A stretch of 10,107 bases of DNA. Origin: Hemicentrotus pulcherrimus. Lineage: Eukaryota; Echinodermata; Echinoidea; Camarodonta; Strongylocentrotidae. The translations under genes and the position numbers were made by a program. The first letter of the stretch is position 1; each line of letters starts with the position of its first letter. This document shows positions 1-6,368 of this stretch, piece by piece. The stretch lies in NCBI GenBank assembly GCA_003118195.1, contig BEXV01003092.1, forward strand, positions 20,197 through 30,303, given 5' to 3'. The notes beneath the pieces were generated by a model. The model was not told the origin of the DNA, searched no databases, and was given only the letters and a program-made list of their open reading frames with translations.

Positions 1-677
1 TTTATTTATTCATTTACAAATTATTTAAGAAGGGTTGCCTCTCCAGTTAACAAACTGCTGTTCAATAAATAACACAAGAAACAAAGGTTATAAAAACAAA
101 GTTGAATAAAACAAGAAGAAACATGAACACAATATTGTAAAGTCTAATTAATTATAAACAAAACGGTATGATCATAGTATGTTCATATCTACTGTAGACA
201 CTATCTGTATCCCATTTCGGTTTTCCAAAATAAAATGTTCCGGTGACATTGCTCTGTAGTCAACTCAAACATTAAAGATAAAGTTGATTTTTAGTCATGC
301 GATTGCATTTTGTAAGAAAAGGTGTGGAATGGATCAGAAAAAAGTTGATCATGTAGCATGTAAATATTGGTGTGTAGGCCTACCGCAAGGTTCTGAGGTC
401 ATCAAAATCATAATAAATTTCGCCCAGTCTTGGTAAAGTAACAAGCACTGTACATAGAAAGATGTATATGTGTCAGGCCTACTTACCTTAATTTTCGTAT
501 CTCTTTTTGCTCATTACTCAGCCAGTATACTTTTTCTACTAAAATTGTTTGGCAAATGACATTCATTTGTAATCTTGAACATTCAGTGTAAGTTTCGTTT
601 GATTCCGTGAGAATTCATTTTCTTTAAAAAAAAGTCTTTAACAGAATTCCTGATTGAACAATGGACGTAGGACTATG
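1..677. other. AT-rich unique sequence, no gene seen
   Basis: I see no reading frame of useful length, no RNA gene and no clear repeat in this stretch. It is AT-rich and interrupted by frequent stops in all frames. Two palindromic AGGCCTA words occur (near 376 and 475). That word is scattered elsewhere in the window (1225) and looks like a compositional habit of the genome rather than a site. Confidence 0.6.
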
Positions 678-697
678 CCTAACCCTAACCCTAAACC
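678..697. repeat. Short interstitial telomere-like repeat (CCCTAA)n
   Basis: The plus strand reads CCTAACCCTAACCCTAAACC, about three units of CCCTAA (TTAGGG on the other strand). This is the telomere motif of vertebrates, echinoderms and many other metazoans. Degenerate C-rich, CCTTATCC-like words continue to about 733, up to the edge of the MITE. It is far too short to be a chromosome end. It may be an interstitial scar or chance. Confidence 0.5.
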
Positions 698-741
698 TTT
701 CGTAAAAACCCAACTGCAACCCTTATCCTATAACCTTAAAT

Positions 742-1033
742 CCTGGGGGTGTTTAACAAAGACTAAGATCGACTTTAAGTTGGACTTAATCATGGTAGGC
801 CATTCATGCCACAGTTTGCTCTCGCCATTATGATCTTTAGATAATAATTTTTCCTTTAATAATGAATTATCAAAAATGTAAATTCTGTAGATTTGTGGCC
901 ATGATTTGTACGTCCCTTGAGAGACCGATGCCAGTAAATGGTGAGAGCAGGGACTTCCTATACCCTGGTGAGAGCAAACACATGGCATGAACGACCTGTC
1001 AACTTAAAGGCAATCTTGTGAAACACCCCCTGG
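742..1033. mobile_element. MITE-like non-autonomous DNA transposon with long imperfect terminal inverted repeats
   Basis: The left end reads GGGGGTGTTTAACAAAGA from 745. The reverse complement of the right end reads GGGGGTGTTTCACAAGAT from 1030. Inverted similarity continues inward in blocks: CTTTAAGTTG on both sides; TTCATGCCA (803-811) against TGGCATGAA (983-991); and TTTGCTCTCGCCA (815-827) against TGGTGAGAGCAAA (966-978). The inverted repeats therefore span about 742-827 and 966-1033, around a core of about 140 bp. The word TGGTGAGAGCA also recurs directly at 939-949 and 966-976. There is no transposase, so movement would need an enzyme supplied in trans. An 86-codon minus-strand frame inside (728-988) is a by-product of the element. 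No clear target-site duplication is visible: the flanks are CCT and TGG, at most a single shared T. The exact ends are uncertain by a few bases, and the superfamily is not assigned. Confidence 0.75.
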
Positions 1034-1117
1034 ACTAATAAAGCCTGGAGCAAATGTAAACACAGCATGTATCGGGTCATCCCGTTTTCACAAGATTAGA
1101 AAAGTACGAGTGTGTGT

Positions 1118-1165
1118 GGGTGAGTAGGAGGGGGAGGGTGGGGGAGGGGCTGGGGCGGGAGGGGG
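1118..1165 (+). other. G-rich tract with G-quadruplex potential
   Basis: A run of seven G-blocks of 3-5 bases separated by 1-2 bases lies at 1130-1165 on the plus strand, preceded by a short TG run and GGG (1111-1120). This exceeds the usual four-G3-tract rule for intramolecular quadruplexes. It is a low-complexity purine block with no gene attached. A regulatory role would be inference only. Confidence 0.7.
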
Positions 1166-1473
1166 ATTAATGCCCAATGCTGTAATGCAAAACCGAATGT
1201 ATTTCTTTCCACCGCAGTGCCTAAGTAGGCCTAAATGTTTACCCTTGGCCGGACACAAATCGTTTTATATTTTAAAAATGGTAGCCATAATAACCTCTCA
1301 GGCTGGGATCAGGTAAATATTGGGAGTTGGATGTGTCGATATGACTCTCAAGGATGAATTCATATCGAGGCCACAATTTTTTGGGTGGCACCCATGGGCA
1401 CCATTAGAATAAAAAATTCAGGAGCATAATTATCAGACTGGCATGGATGTAATTAATACTGGTCTCCTATAGA
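1166..1473. other. Unique sequence; splice-site-like pair and a small inverted repeat
   Basis: No gene can be called. The segment 1218-1312 is bounded by an acceptor-like pyrimidine tract ending in CCGCAG (1217) and a donor-like CAG|GTAAAT (1312/1313), and it is open in one frame for 31 codons. TCGATATGA (1336-1344) pairs with TCATATCGA (1360-1368) across a 15-base loop. These are weak signals in sequence that otherwise looks non-coding. Confidence 0.3.
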
Positions 1474-1497
1474 CTCTCTCTCTCTCTCTCTCTCTCT

Positions 1498-1535
<38 letters not shown>

Positions 1536-1565
1536 TTATCTCTTCGTCTCTCTCGCTTTCTCTGA
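1474..1565. repeat. (CT)n microsatellite
   Basis: Two nearly pure CT runs, 1474-1498 and 1502-1530, are separated by CCA. A degenerate CT-rich tail extends to about 1565. It is one of several CT/GA tracts in this window and is likely length-variable between individuals. Confidence 0.95.
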
Positions 1566-2184
1566 TTTCTTCCTCTTGGTTAAACCATTTACATGTTTAA
1601 CCTTATTATGAGCTCGTCATTATTATCTCAAGGACTATCTCATTTACTTCAATAAAGAGTCGTTTCCTCGTTATATATTGATGCTGTTTATTTAGCGACG
1701 TCTTTAGACACACCACTCCGTTTTCGCTCGTCCCTTCTCCTCAAACGGCAGAAAAAAATGAGCTCTGTTCTCATTAAAGATCCGGTATCATCGTAATATT
1801 CCCAAACGTTGTATCTTTCTCAGTTTGAAGTCGATACCTATCCACATCGGCTTGTAATTATGACATAATAACCATCCCAGCGTGTTAGTACTACGTCGCC
1901 CAAATCTCGTTAGAAACCGAGTAGATATTGACTCAGCCGCCAAGCTTACAGTGTTTATGCACCCACATATTATAACAGTAATGCACGCTATGTGCGTGAA
2001 GTTTTTCAAAGCGTGGAAACGCTTGGTGGCGTGGCCAGCATAGATGTAAGGCCGCCCTCCTACCCGAACCGTTTGAAGGCACAGACAGAGAAATTGGTCT
2101 AGATATACGCGGACCTGCACAAATTTAATCATTTAACCCTATCCAGCCCCTTGCGGTCTGCCGACGATTTGCCCTTGTTTATCG
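1566..2184. other. Mixed unique sequence with a 114-codon minus-strand frame
   Basis: Minus strand 2132-1788 is the longest ATG-started frame in the window. The conceptual product has a hydrophobic stretch at about residues 47-66 (THIACITVIICGCINTVSLA), followed by arginine-rich residues. I recognise no family. The base before the ATG at -3 is T, a weak initiation context, and no flanking exon evidence is visible. A frame of this length is expected occasionally by chance in 10 kb, and this stretch looks less AT-rich than its surroundings. I treat it as probably not a gene. Confidence 0.15.
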
Positions 2185-2277
2185 TTCCTTTTCTCTTCTT
2201 TCCTTTTCTTTTTCCTCTTTTTCTCCTTTCTTTGGTCCTCCTTCTCCCTTTTCATTTTTGTTTAATTTGTTTTTTTT
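2185..2277. repeat. Polypyrimidine tract
   Basis: About 90 bases are made almost entirely of C and T on the plus strand, ending in TTTTTTTT before AAA. It is less regular than the CT microsatellites and probably a degenerated simple repeat. No 3' splice AG follows at the right distance with an obvious open frame, so I do not call it a splice acceptor. Confidence 0.75.
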
Positions 2278-3185
2278 AAAACATAATTATGCAACTGACA
2301 TTAGCTTTATCTTCCCACGAGTCCCACCCTCTTAATTTAAATACCTATACATACCCTCTATTTCATTGCCTAAATGTTAATAATAACAGTGAAATTCAAG
2401 AATTAGGCATGGTTAGCCTATACCGCCTCTACAGTGTCTAAATTGTCGTATCCATGGATACACCGCGGCGATCAACGAACGAACTTCTCTGTATCAAACT
2501 CCATCCTGACACCTTTTCCAAAGCAAACATTTGATTTCACTTTCAGGCACCAGGCATAATATCACCTGCATACATTTTGTTAGTCATGTTGTCTCGTTGT
2601 TGCTAGGTACCAGCGATTGCGTTGATCATTGGCGAAAATAGTCGGGTTGTCATGCCCCTTTCTAATTTAATCAATGCACGTAACATTCCCAGCTCCTATT
2701 GAAATTGAATAAGCCCGACAGTATTTTTTGTCGGTAAAATCGTAATCGCGTCAAAAAGGGCACTTTTTGGACTTATGAATGTGGTAATCTACAGTGATTT
2801 TTTATACAAGGACTGTTGACTCTAGGGCACTTGGTAATTTATCTAGTAGATGTAACGAATATAAATCAATTAAAAAAGGGGTTTTCTCAATTGTCGTTAT
2901 AATTATGGTAATTCCTTTTGTGTTGTTTTTATTTTCGCAGATTATGAATAAAATAGCTTATACACTGCTTTATTTGTGATGGTGCAAATTTCAAATAGTA
3001 ACATAACAATTAACAAACAAACAGGCAAATTAATAAAATGAGGATACAAACACGCAATATACAAAATTTCACATTATGAAAACAAACTAAAAAGATGGGA
3101 TTTATAAGGTTTTTAAAGGATTAAGGGTTGGCTGATTGTAGTACAGGAGAATAATAAATAATAAAGTGTGCCTTTCTTCTTGCAG
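2278..3185. other. AT-rich unique sequence with two small hairpins and two acceptor-like tracts
   Basis: No gene is supported. Two adjacent short hairpins occur: CCGACA/TGTCGG (2715-2720 with 2729-2734) and CAAAAAG/CTTTTTG (2752-2758 with 2763-2769). Pyrimidine tracts ending in TTTTCGCAG (2940) and CTTCTTGCAG (3185) resemble metazoan 3' splice sites. The first leads into only 12 sense codons before a stop. Confidence 0.35.
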
Positions 3186-3321
3186 TACGTTTAAACAATT
3201 TTCTCATGAAATCATGATGTTTGTCACCTTGGCGACACCGCAAGTCAACTACCCATGTCCCACAGTTTTGAATTTAATATCCGTAGCCGATGCCCCTATA
3301 GTGGCCCCATCGATAGAGTGA
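3186..3321 (+). other. Possible terminal coding exon (weak)
   Basis: An acceptor-like tract (CCTTTCTTCTTGCAG, ending at 3185) is followed by a frame open for 44 codons from 3187 to a TGA at 3319-3321. The GC content rises visibly compared with the AT-rich sequence on the left. The predicted peptide starts TFKQFSHEIM and ends DAPIVAPSIE, and matches no family I recognise. There is no upstream exon in the same orientation that I can join to it, and a 44-codon open stretch is not rare by chance. It could equally be meaningless. Confidence 0.15.
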
Positions 3322-3427
3322 TGGAAATGCATTTTGATTTTCAAATGATTGTTTTTTGCATGTCAACGACATTCACTTATACGGGCATTGAACGCTGAGG
3401 CATAAATGGCGTATATTGCATTGCACC
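3322..3427. other. Short unique spacer
   Basis: Nothing recognisable. The segment is AT-rich and leads into the GA tract. Confidence 0.5.
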
Positions 3428-3512
3428 GAGAGAACGAGAAAGGGAGAGATAGAGAGAGAGAGGGGGAGAGAGAAAGAGAGATAAAGATGGAAGAAAAAAA
3501 AGGGGGTGGGGG
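3428..3512. repeat. (GA)n microsatellite and purine tract
   Basis: An imperfect GA repeat runs from 3428 to about 3484. It passes into an A-run and then G-runs (GGGGGTGGGGG, to 3512). The whole block is almost pure purine on the plus strand. A 65-codon plus-strand frame overlapping it (3406-3603) only reflects the absence of stops in GA repeats, giving alternating Arg/Glu codons. Confidence 0.9.
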
Positions 3513-3538
3513 TTACGAAGGGCTATTCGGATTAACCA

Positions 3539-3970
3539 TTACATGGCATTGCCATTGCCATTATAAACATTTATCACACATACTGCTCTTAATAATGGTT
3601 TGAAGGTAACATATTTTTCTTCGAACGTATCATGGCGAATTTGCGGAAACATGGTAAAGAGAAGTGGAATGAGGACTTGTAGCTTGGAGTCTCCAGCAAA
3701 GGATGAAAATGCGACCACCCCCCTCCCACTCTCTCCATTTGAGAGCCCAGATCTGGTGCACATAGCACTTCATTCGCTAGCTAAGGTACACTCCACCTCC
3801 ACGTCTGTATTTAGAGGTACACCTCCTTTCTGGAGATGACTATACGCCCCATGTTTATCAATATCTTGATACGCCACTTTGAATACAAAATCAAAATTGC
3901 TGTTCGAATGATGCTCAACTAACGTTTCATGAATTCCCCCACTACCCATTATGACTTCTGTACATTGCAA
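3539..3970 (-). other. Minus-strand open stretch, one frame with a single internal stop; possible decayed coding sequence
   Basis: Read on the minus strand from 3970 down to 3539, one frame of about 144 codons has one internal stop, a TGA at 3772-3770, before its terminal TAA. The upstream half, from the first ATG at 3949, has many codons starting with G or A, about two thirds by hand count. That is a coding-like bias. Its peptide runs from MGSGGIHETLVEH to DVEVECTLASE. The downstream half begins with ATG at 3763. I recognise no domain in either half. Shorter plus-strand frames also cross the block, so the region is stop-poor in general. It may be a degraded retrogene or transposon fragment, or chance. 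Confidence 0.17.
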
Positions 3971-4131
3971 CTATTGACTTTTTAGTGCCCATTTATCAGA
4001 GGGCATTGAACTCACGCATGTACACTAAATGCATACATGAGAAAGTACAGGGTGTGCTTTAGTTGCGGTTGTAACTGACAATACAGGAGATATCCAGGTA
4101 AGAAATCCCCTGTGGTTCGCTGGCACCCTAA

Positions 4132-4212
4132 ACATAATAATTATATTTGCTTATAGAATATAGCGCCTAAAACACTTACTTTATCAGAAGTCTCTTAGCG
4201 CTCTAGGCGATT
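4132..4212 (-). mobile_element. Truncated SINE/LINE-like 3' tail (minus strand)
   Basis: The plus strand shows AATAATTATATTTGCTTATA, then ATATAGCGCC, then a segment ending TCTCTTAGCGCTCTAGGCGA. Read on the minus strand this is a GCGC-TATA-type tail running into an AT-rich end. It aligns in the same order with 6056-6130: an AATAAT run, a G/C-poor link, a GCGC word, then GTCTCT followed by GCGCT. Only about 80 bp survives and the 5' part is missing. Divergence is high, so the assignment rests on word order, not on a long exact match. Confidence 0.5.
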
Positions 4213-4674
4213 GAAAGGTGGAAAATAACTAGTGCAATTTCTCAGTTTAATATTTTATTTCGAAAGAAATACGATCGCAACAATTCTCAAAAAAATCGAC
4301 TCAAGGGCGATTCCTATACCTTATTGTAATGTCCCATAGAAATTATGTTCGGACTACATCATTGCTATGTTATCGAAATTCAATAGGTGAAGCACGAGCC
4401 TTTTTAAATTTCCTTGGATTTTTGTTTTTCGAATTCAAAGTAGATGCTGTCCTGTTAAGATTATCTTAGACAAAAATGTTCACCGAAAAGTACACCTCTT
4501 TAAAATGATTATCGTATTCGAAATGTGACGCAAAATAGCTTGAAAAAAGTTTGACCAGCTTGTGTTTATATTTTTACATATCTACATAACATTTCTGTGT
4601 GCAGCAGGCCTGCATGTGATATATAATTGAAGCAAGAGTCAATGTCTTATTATATTGCCAATTCCAAAACCACA
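4213..4674. other. AT-rich unique sequence, no gene seen
   Basis: No frame, repeat or structured element stands out in this stretch. It separates the truncated tail fragment from the intact SINE. Confidence 0.5.
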
Positions 4675-5022
4675 CAGAGGTGTAGTGGTTGAGTGTATAT
4701 GTCACCGGACTGTGGATCACACAGTCCGCGGTTCAAGTCCCGTCGCGGCACTAATGTCCTTTAGCAATACATTGATCGACATTTGCCACTCTCCGCCCAG
4801 GTGTTAACTGGGTACCCGGTAGAATGCGATAGATAATGTGCTTAGATGATCAAGTGTGCGCTTCTAAAATGACGCCTGACTGGAATGCTCCCAGGGGGTG
4901 GAAAATGTTCATACATTGTGTGCGGGTAAGCCTGAATCTGATGACCGGGGTAATCTGTAAAGTGATTTGAGAAGGCCTGGGGTCCTGAAATGCGCTATAT
5001 AAGAACGCACTATTAGTATTAT
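4675..5022 (+). mobile_element. tRNA-derived SINE with L2-like 3' tail
   Basis: This is the best-preserved short interspersed element here, about 350 bp. The head (4675-4750) is tRNA-like, with an A-box-like GTAGTGGTTGAGTG, an anticodon-arm-like palindrome GGACTGTG/CACAGTCC, and a B box GGTTCAAGTCC. The body continues with TGTCCTTTAGCAA and GCCCAGGTGTTAACTGGGTA, shared with 9405-9475 and, inverted, with 6205-6243. The tail TGCGCTATATAAGAACGCAC, then TATTAGTATTAT, resembles 3' ends of L2-clade LINEs and of SINEs mobilised by them. It codes for nothing; mobilisation would use LINE-encoded reverse transcriptase in trans. A 61-codon minus-strand frame inside is incidental. I see no convincing target-site duplication, so the ends are approximate. 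Confidence 0.8.
4683..4740 (+). promoter_or_regulatory. Internal RNA polymerase III promoter of the SINE (A and B boxes)
   Basis: The A-box-like TAGTGGTTGAG (4683-4693) and the B box GGTTCAAGTCC (4730-4740; consensus GGTTCRANNCC) lie 37 bp apart start-of-B to end-of-A, which is tRNA-like spacing. The B box is near-perfect. The A box is looser, so current transcription is uncertain. Confidence 0.65.
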
Positions 5023-5465
5023 CGATAACTGTCATGAACTACATGCAGTGCAACATGGGCTAAAACCAACTTTCCCGACCATATTATTTCTTGTTTCTTT
5101 TCGCAATGTGATTGAATGATTAGAACTCCACTTTTCTTTAATAAACACGTTGATATGAACACCAACAATACCTTAGAAGAAGAAGAAGAAAAACAAATCG
5201 TGTTATTCCTATCTTCTAAAGATGTGAAGTTAGTAAAATAGCAAGGACGTGAATTTTCGTTGCATTATGAATTCCTTTTGAATTCAAATCTCATGCATGG
5301 TGTGAATATTAACGTGCTTTTTGTAACCACAAAACGGGCCATTCTCCCATACTATTTTTTCCCTCGTCCCTATCCCTTTCTCTCTTGTTTTCATTCATGT
5401 GTTTAAAAAGCAGAGTAATTAAAGAAAAATAATACTTCAGTCTCATTAACAATAACAAAAATTAT
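5023..5465. other. AT-rich unique sequence with a short GAA run
   Basis: No gene is seen. A small (AGA)5-6 run is present at 5175-5192. The remainder is ordinary AT-rich sequence leading into the CT tract. Confidence 0.5.
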
Positions 5466-5585
5466 CTTCTCTCCTTTCCCTCTTTCTCTCTCGCTCTCTT
5501 TCACTCTACCTCTCACTCTCTCTCTCCCTTTCTCTCTTTCTCTCTCTCTTTTTGTCTGTCTGTCTGTCTCTCTCTCTCTCTGTCC
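5466..5585. repeat. (CT)n microsatellite with embedded (GTCT)4
   Basis: An imperfect CT-rich tract of about 120 bp contains a clean (GTCT)4 block at 5554-5569, followed by pure CT. The minus-strand 79-codon frame across it (5403-5642) is a low-complexity artefact of Arg/Glu codons. Confidence 0.93.
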
Positions 5586-5688
5586 TACACTTTTCCAAGA
5601 ATAGGTGGCGCGATGAGATACAATACTTCCTCTCCGACACATCCTTAACGCAAGAGCTTCTGAAATATCATTCCTTCACAGGAAAGTA

Positions 5689-5931
5689 TTAGAAAGCCAA
5701 GGCCTCGGCCAGATGAATATCGATTCGATTTGGCGACTCTATTACCTTTTTACTTTCTTGAAACGATGCCCCAGAGACAAGGCCGGGCAGTGCATCCATC
5801 TTTCCGTAAAAAAAATACATGTCATTATAGACTCTCCCTTGAGGTGGTATGGGTCCATTGAAGCGTGAACGATATTTACATTGCATCAGTGACGAAGCGC
5901 AAATGTATAGGTCGGTAGAGGGGAAAAGTTA
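5689..5931 (-). other. Minus-strand open stretch with coding-like codon pattern (weak exon candidate)
   Basis: On the minus strand the frame is open from just below a stop at 5931-5929 to a TAA at 5691-5689, about 79 codons. An internal ATG at 5886 would give 65 residues. The peptide is not low-complexity: it includes GPIPPQGRVYNDMYFFYG and then PNRIDIHLAEALAF. Many codons end in C or T. I recognise no family. The pyrimidine-rich minus-strand stretch above the ATG contains no AG to act as a splice acceptor, and the initiation context is poor (C at -3). The evidence is suggestive only; a chance frame is the default explanation. Confidence 0.17.
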
Positions 5932-5957
5932 ATCACTTTTCCCCGGCGTTTCCGACC
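5910..5957. other. Strong two-stage hairpin / inverted repeat
   Basis: GGGGAAAAGT (5920-5929) pairs perfectly with ACTTTTCCCC (5935-5944) across a 5-base loop. Outside it GGTCGG (5910-5915) pairs with CCGACC (5952-5957) through an asymmetric internal loop. The arms do not extend further, so it is not obviously a MITE. It is the tightest hairpin in the window and lies beside the SINE-related cluster. Function unknown. Confidence 0.7.
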
Positions 5958-6029
5958 CATTAAACTGATCACGTTGTACAATAAACTACGCCATTAGTGA
6001 CAGACAATGACAGAGATGATGATAATCAA

Positions 6030-6065
6030 ATTAAAGAGCGCTTATAAATTATAGTCAATAATAAT
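6030..6065 (+). repeat. Possible plus-strand SINE tail fragment
   Basis: AAAGAGCGCTTATAAATTAT followed by AGTCAATAATAATAAC resembles the SINE tail at 4990-5022 in layout: GCGC, a TATA-type word, a short spacer, then an AT trinucleotide run. It abuts the minus-strand copy that follows. There is no recognisable body upstream, so this is tentative. Confidence 0.3.
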
Positions 6066-6245
6066 AACAATATGCCGTTCTTTTAATGGCGCATATCTCA
6101 TTACGATTTAACGTCTCTACGCGCTTGCTAAGGACTTTGGATATTATTACCTCTAGTTGGCTCTAGCTTCAGAAAAGGCAGCCCTCAGTACATTCAAGGA
6201 ATAGGTACCCAGTCTCTTCACCTGTAGTCAAGTGTGGCAAATATT
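6056..6245 (-). mobile_element. SINE-related element, minus strand, 5'-truncated
   Basis: The plus strand begins with an AATAATAAC run. It continues CCGTTCTTTTAATGGCGCAT (the inverse of the GCGC-TATA tail at 4990-5010) and ends GGTACCCAGTCTCTTCACCT followed by GTGTGGCAAATAT. That end is the inverse of the body motif ATTTGCCACTCTCC...CAGGTG...CTGGGTACC at 4780-4817. The central part differs from the 4675-5022 copy, which suggests a different subfamily. The tRNA-like head is missing: the similarity stops where the poly-C/CT tract starts at 6246. No coding potential. Confidence 0.65.
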
Positions 6246-6316
6246 CCCCCCCCCCCTCCTCCTCATTCCAATACACACCCTTCCCCCCTCTCTCCCCTCT
6301 CTCCCTCTCTCTCCAT

Positions 6317-6365
<49 letters not shown>
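6246..6365. repeat. Poly-C and (CT)n microsatellite
   Basis: C11 (6246-6256) leads into TCC repeats, C-rich CT sequence, and a pure (TC)22 run at 6322-6365. Frames of 62-76 codons across it on the plus strand encode only Ser/Leu/Pro runs and are artefacts. The tract sits exactly at the truncated end of the SINE-related element. Confidence 0.95.

Positions 6366-6368
<3 letters not shown>

Noticed and set aside
728..988. 86-codon minus-strand reading frame
   Set aside because: It lies almost wholly inside the MITE, across its inverted repeats, and resembles no protein.
2941..2979. Short terminal exon after the acceptor-like TTTTCGCAG, with an AATAAA
   Set aside because: Only 12 sense codons before the stop, and AATAAA words are frequent in this AT-rich DNA.
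3406..3603. 65-codon plus-strand frame
   Set aside because: Alternating Arg/Glu from the GA repeat, with no real protein content.
3383..4011. GGGCATTGAAC at 3383-3393 and 4001-4011 as a target-site duplication around an inserted 600-bp element
   Set aside because: Several 11-bp direct repeats are expected by chance in 10 kb, and the enclosed segment has neither a poly-A end nor inverted ends.
4675..4750. True tRNA gene
   Set aside because: The A and B boxes are present, but the anticodon arm makes an over-long palindrome, no clean 7-bp acceptor stem is visible, and the sequence continues into a SINE body and tail. It is SINE-derived.
4850..5035. 61-codon minus-strand frame
   Set aside because: Antisense of the SINE body and tail.
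5403..5642. 79-codon minus-strand frame
   Set aside because: Arg/Glu-rich translation of the CT microsatellite.
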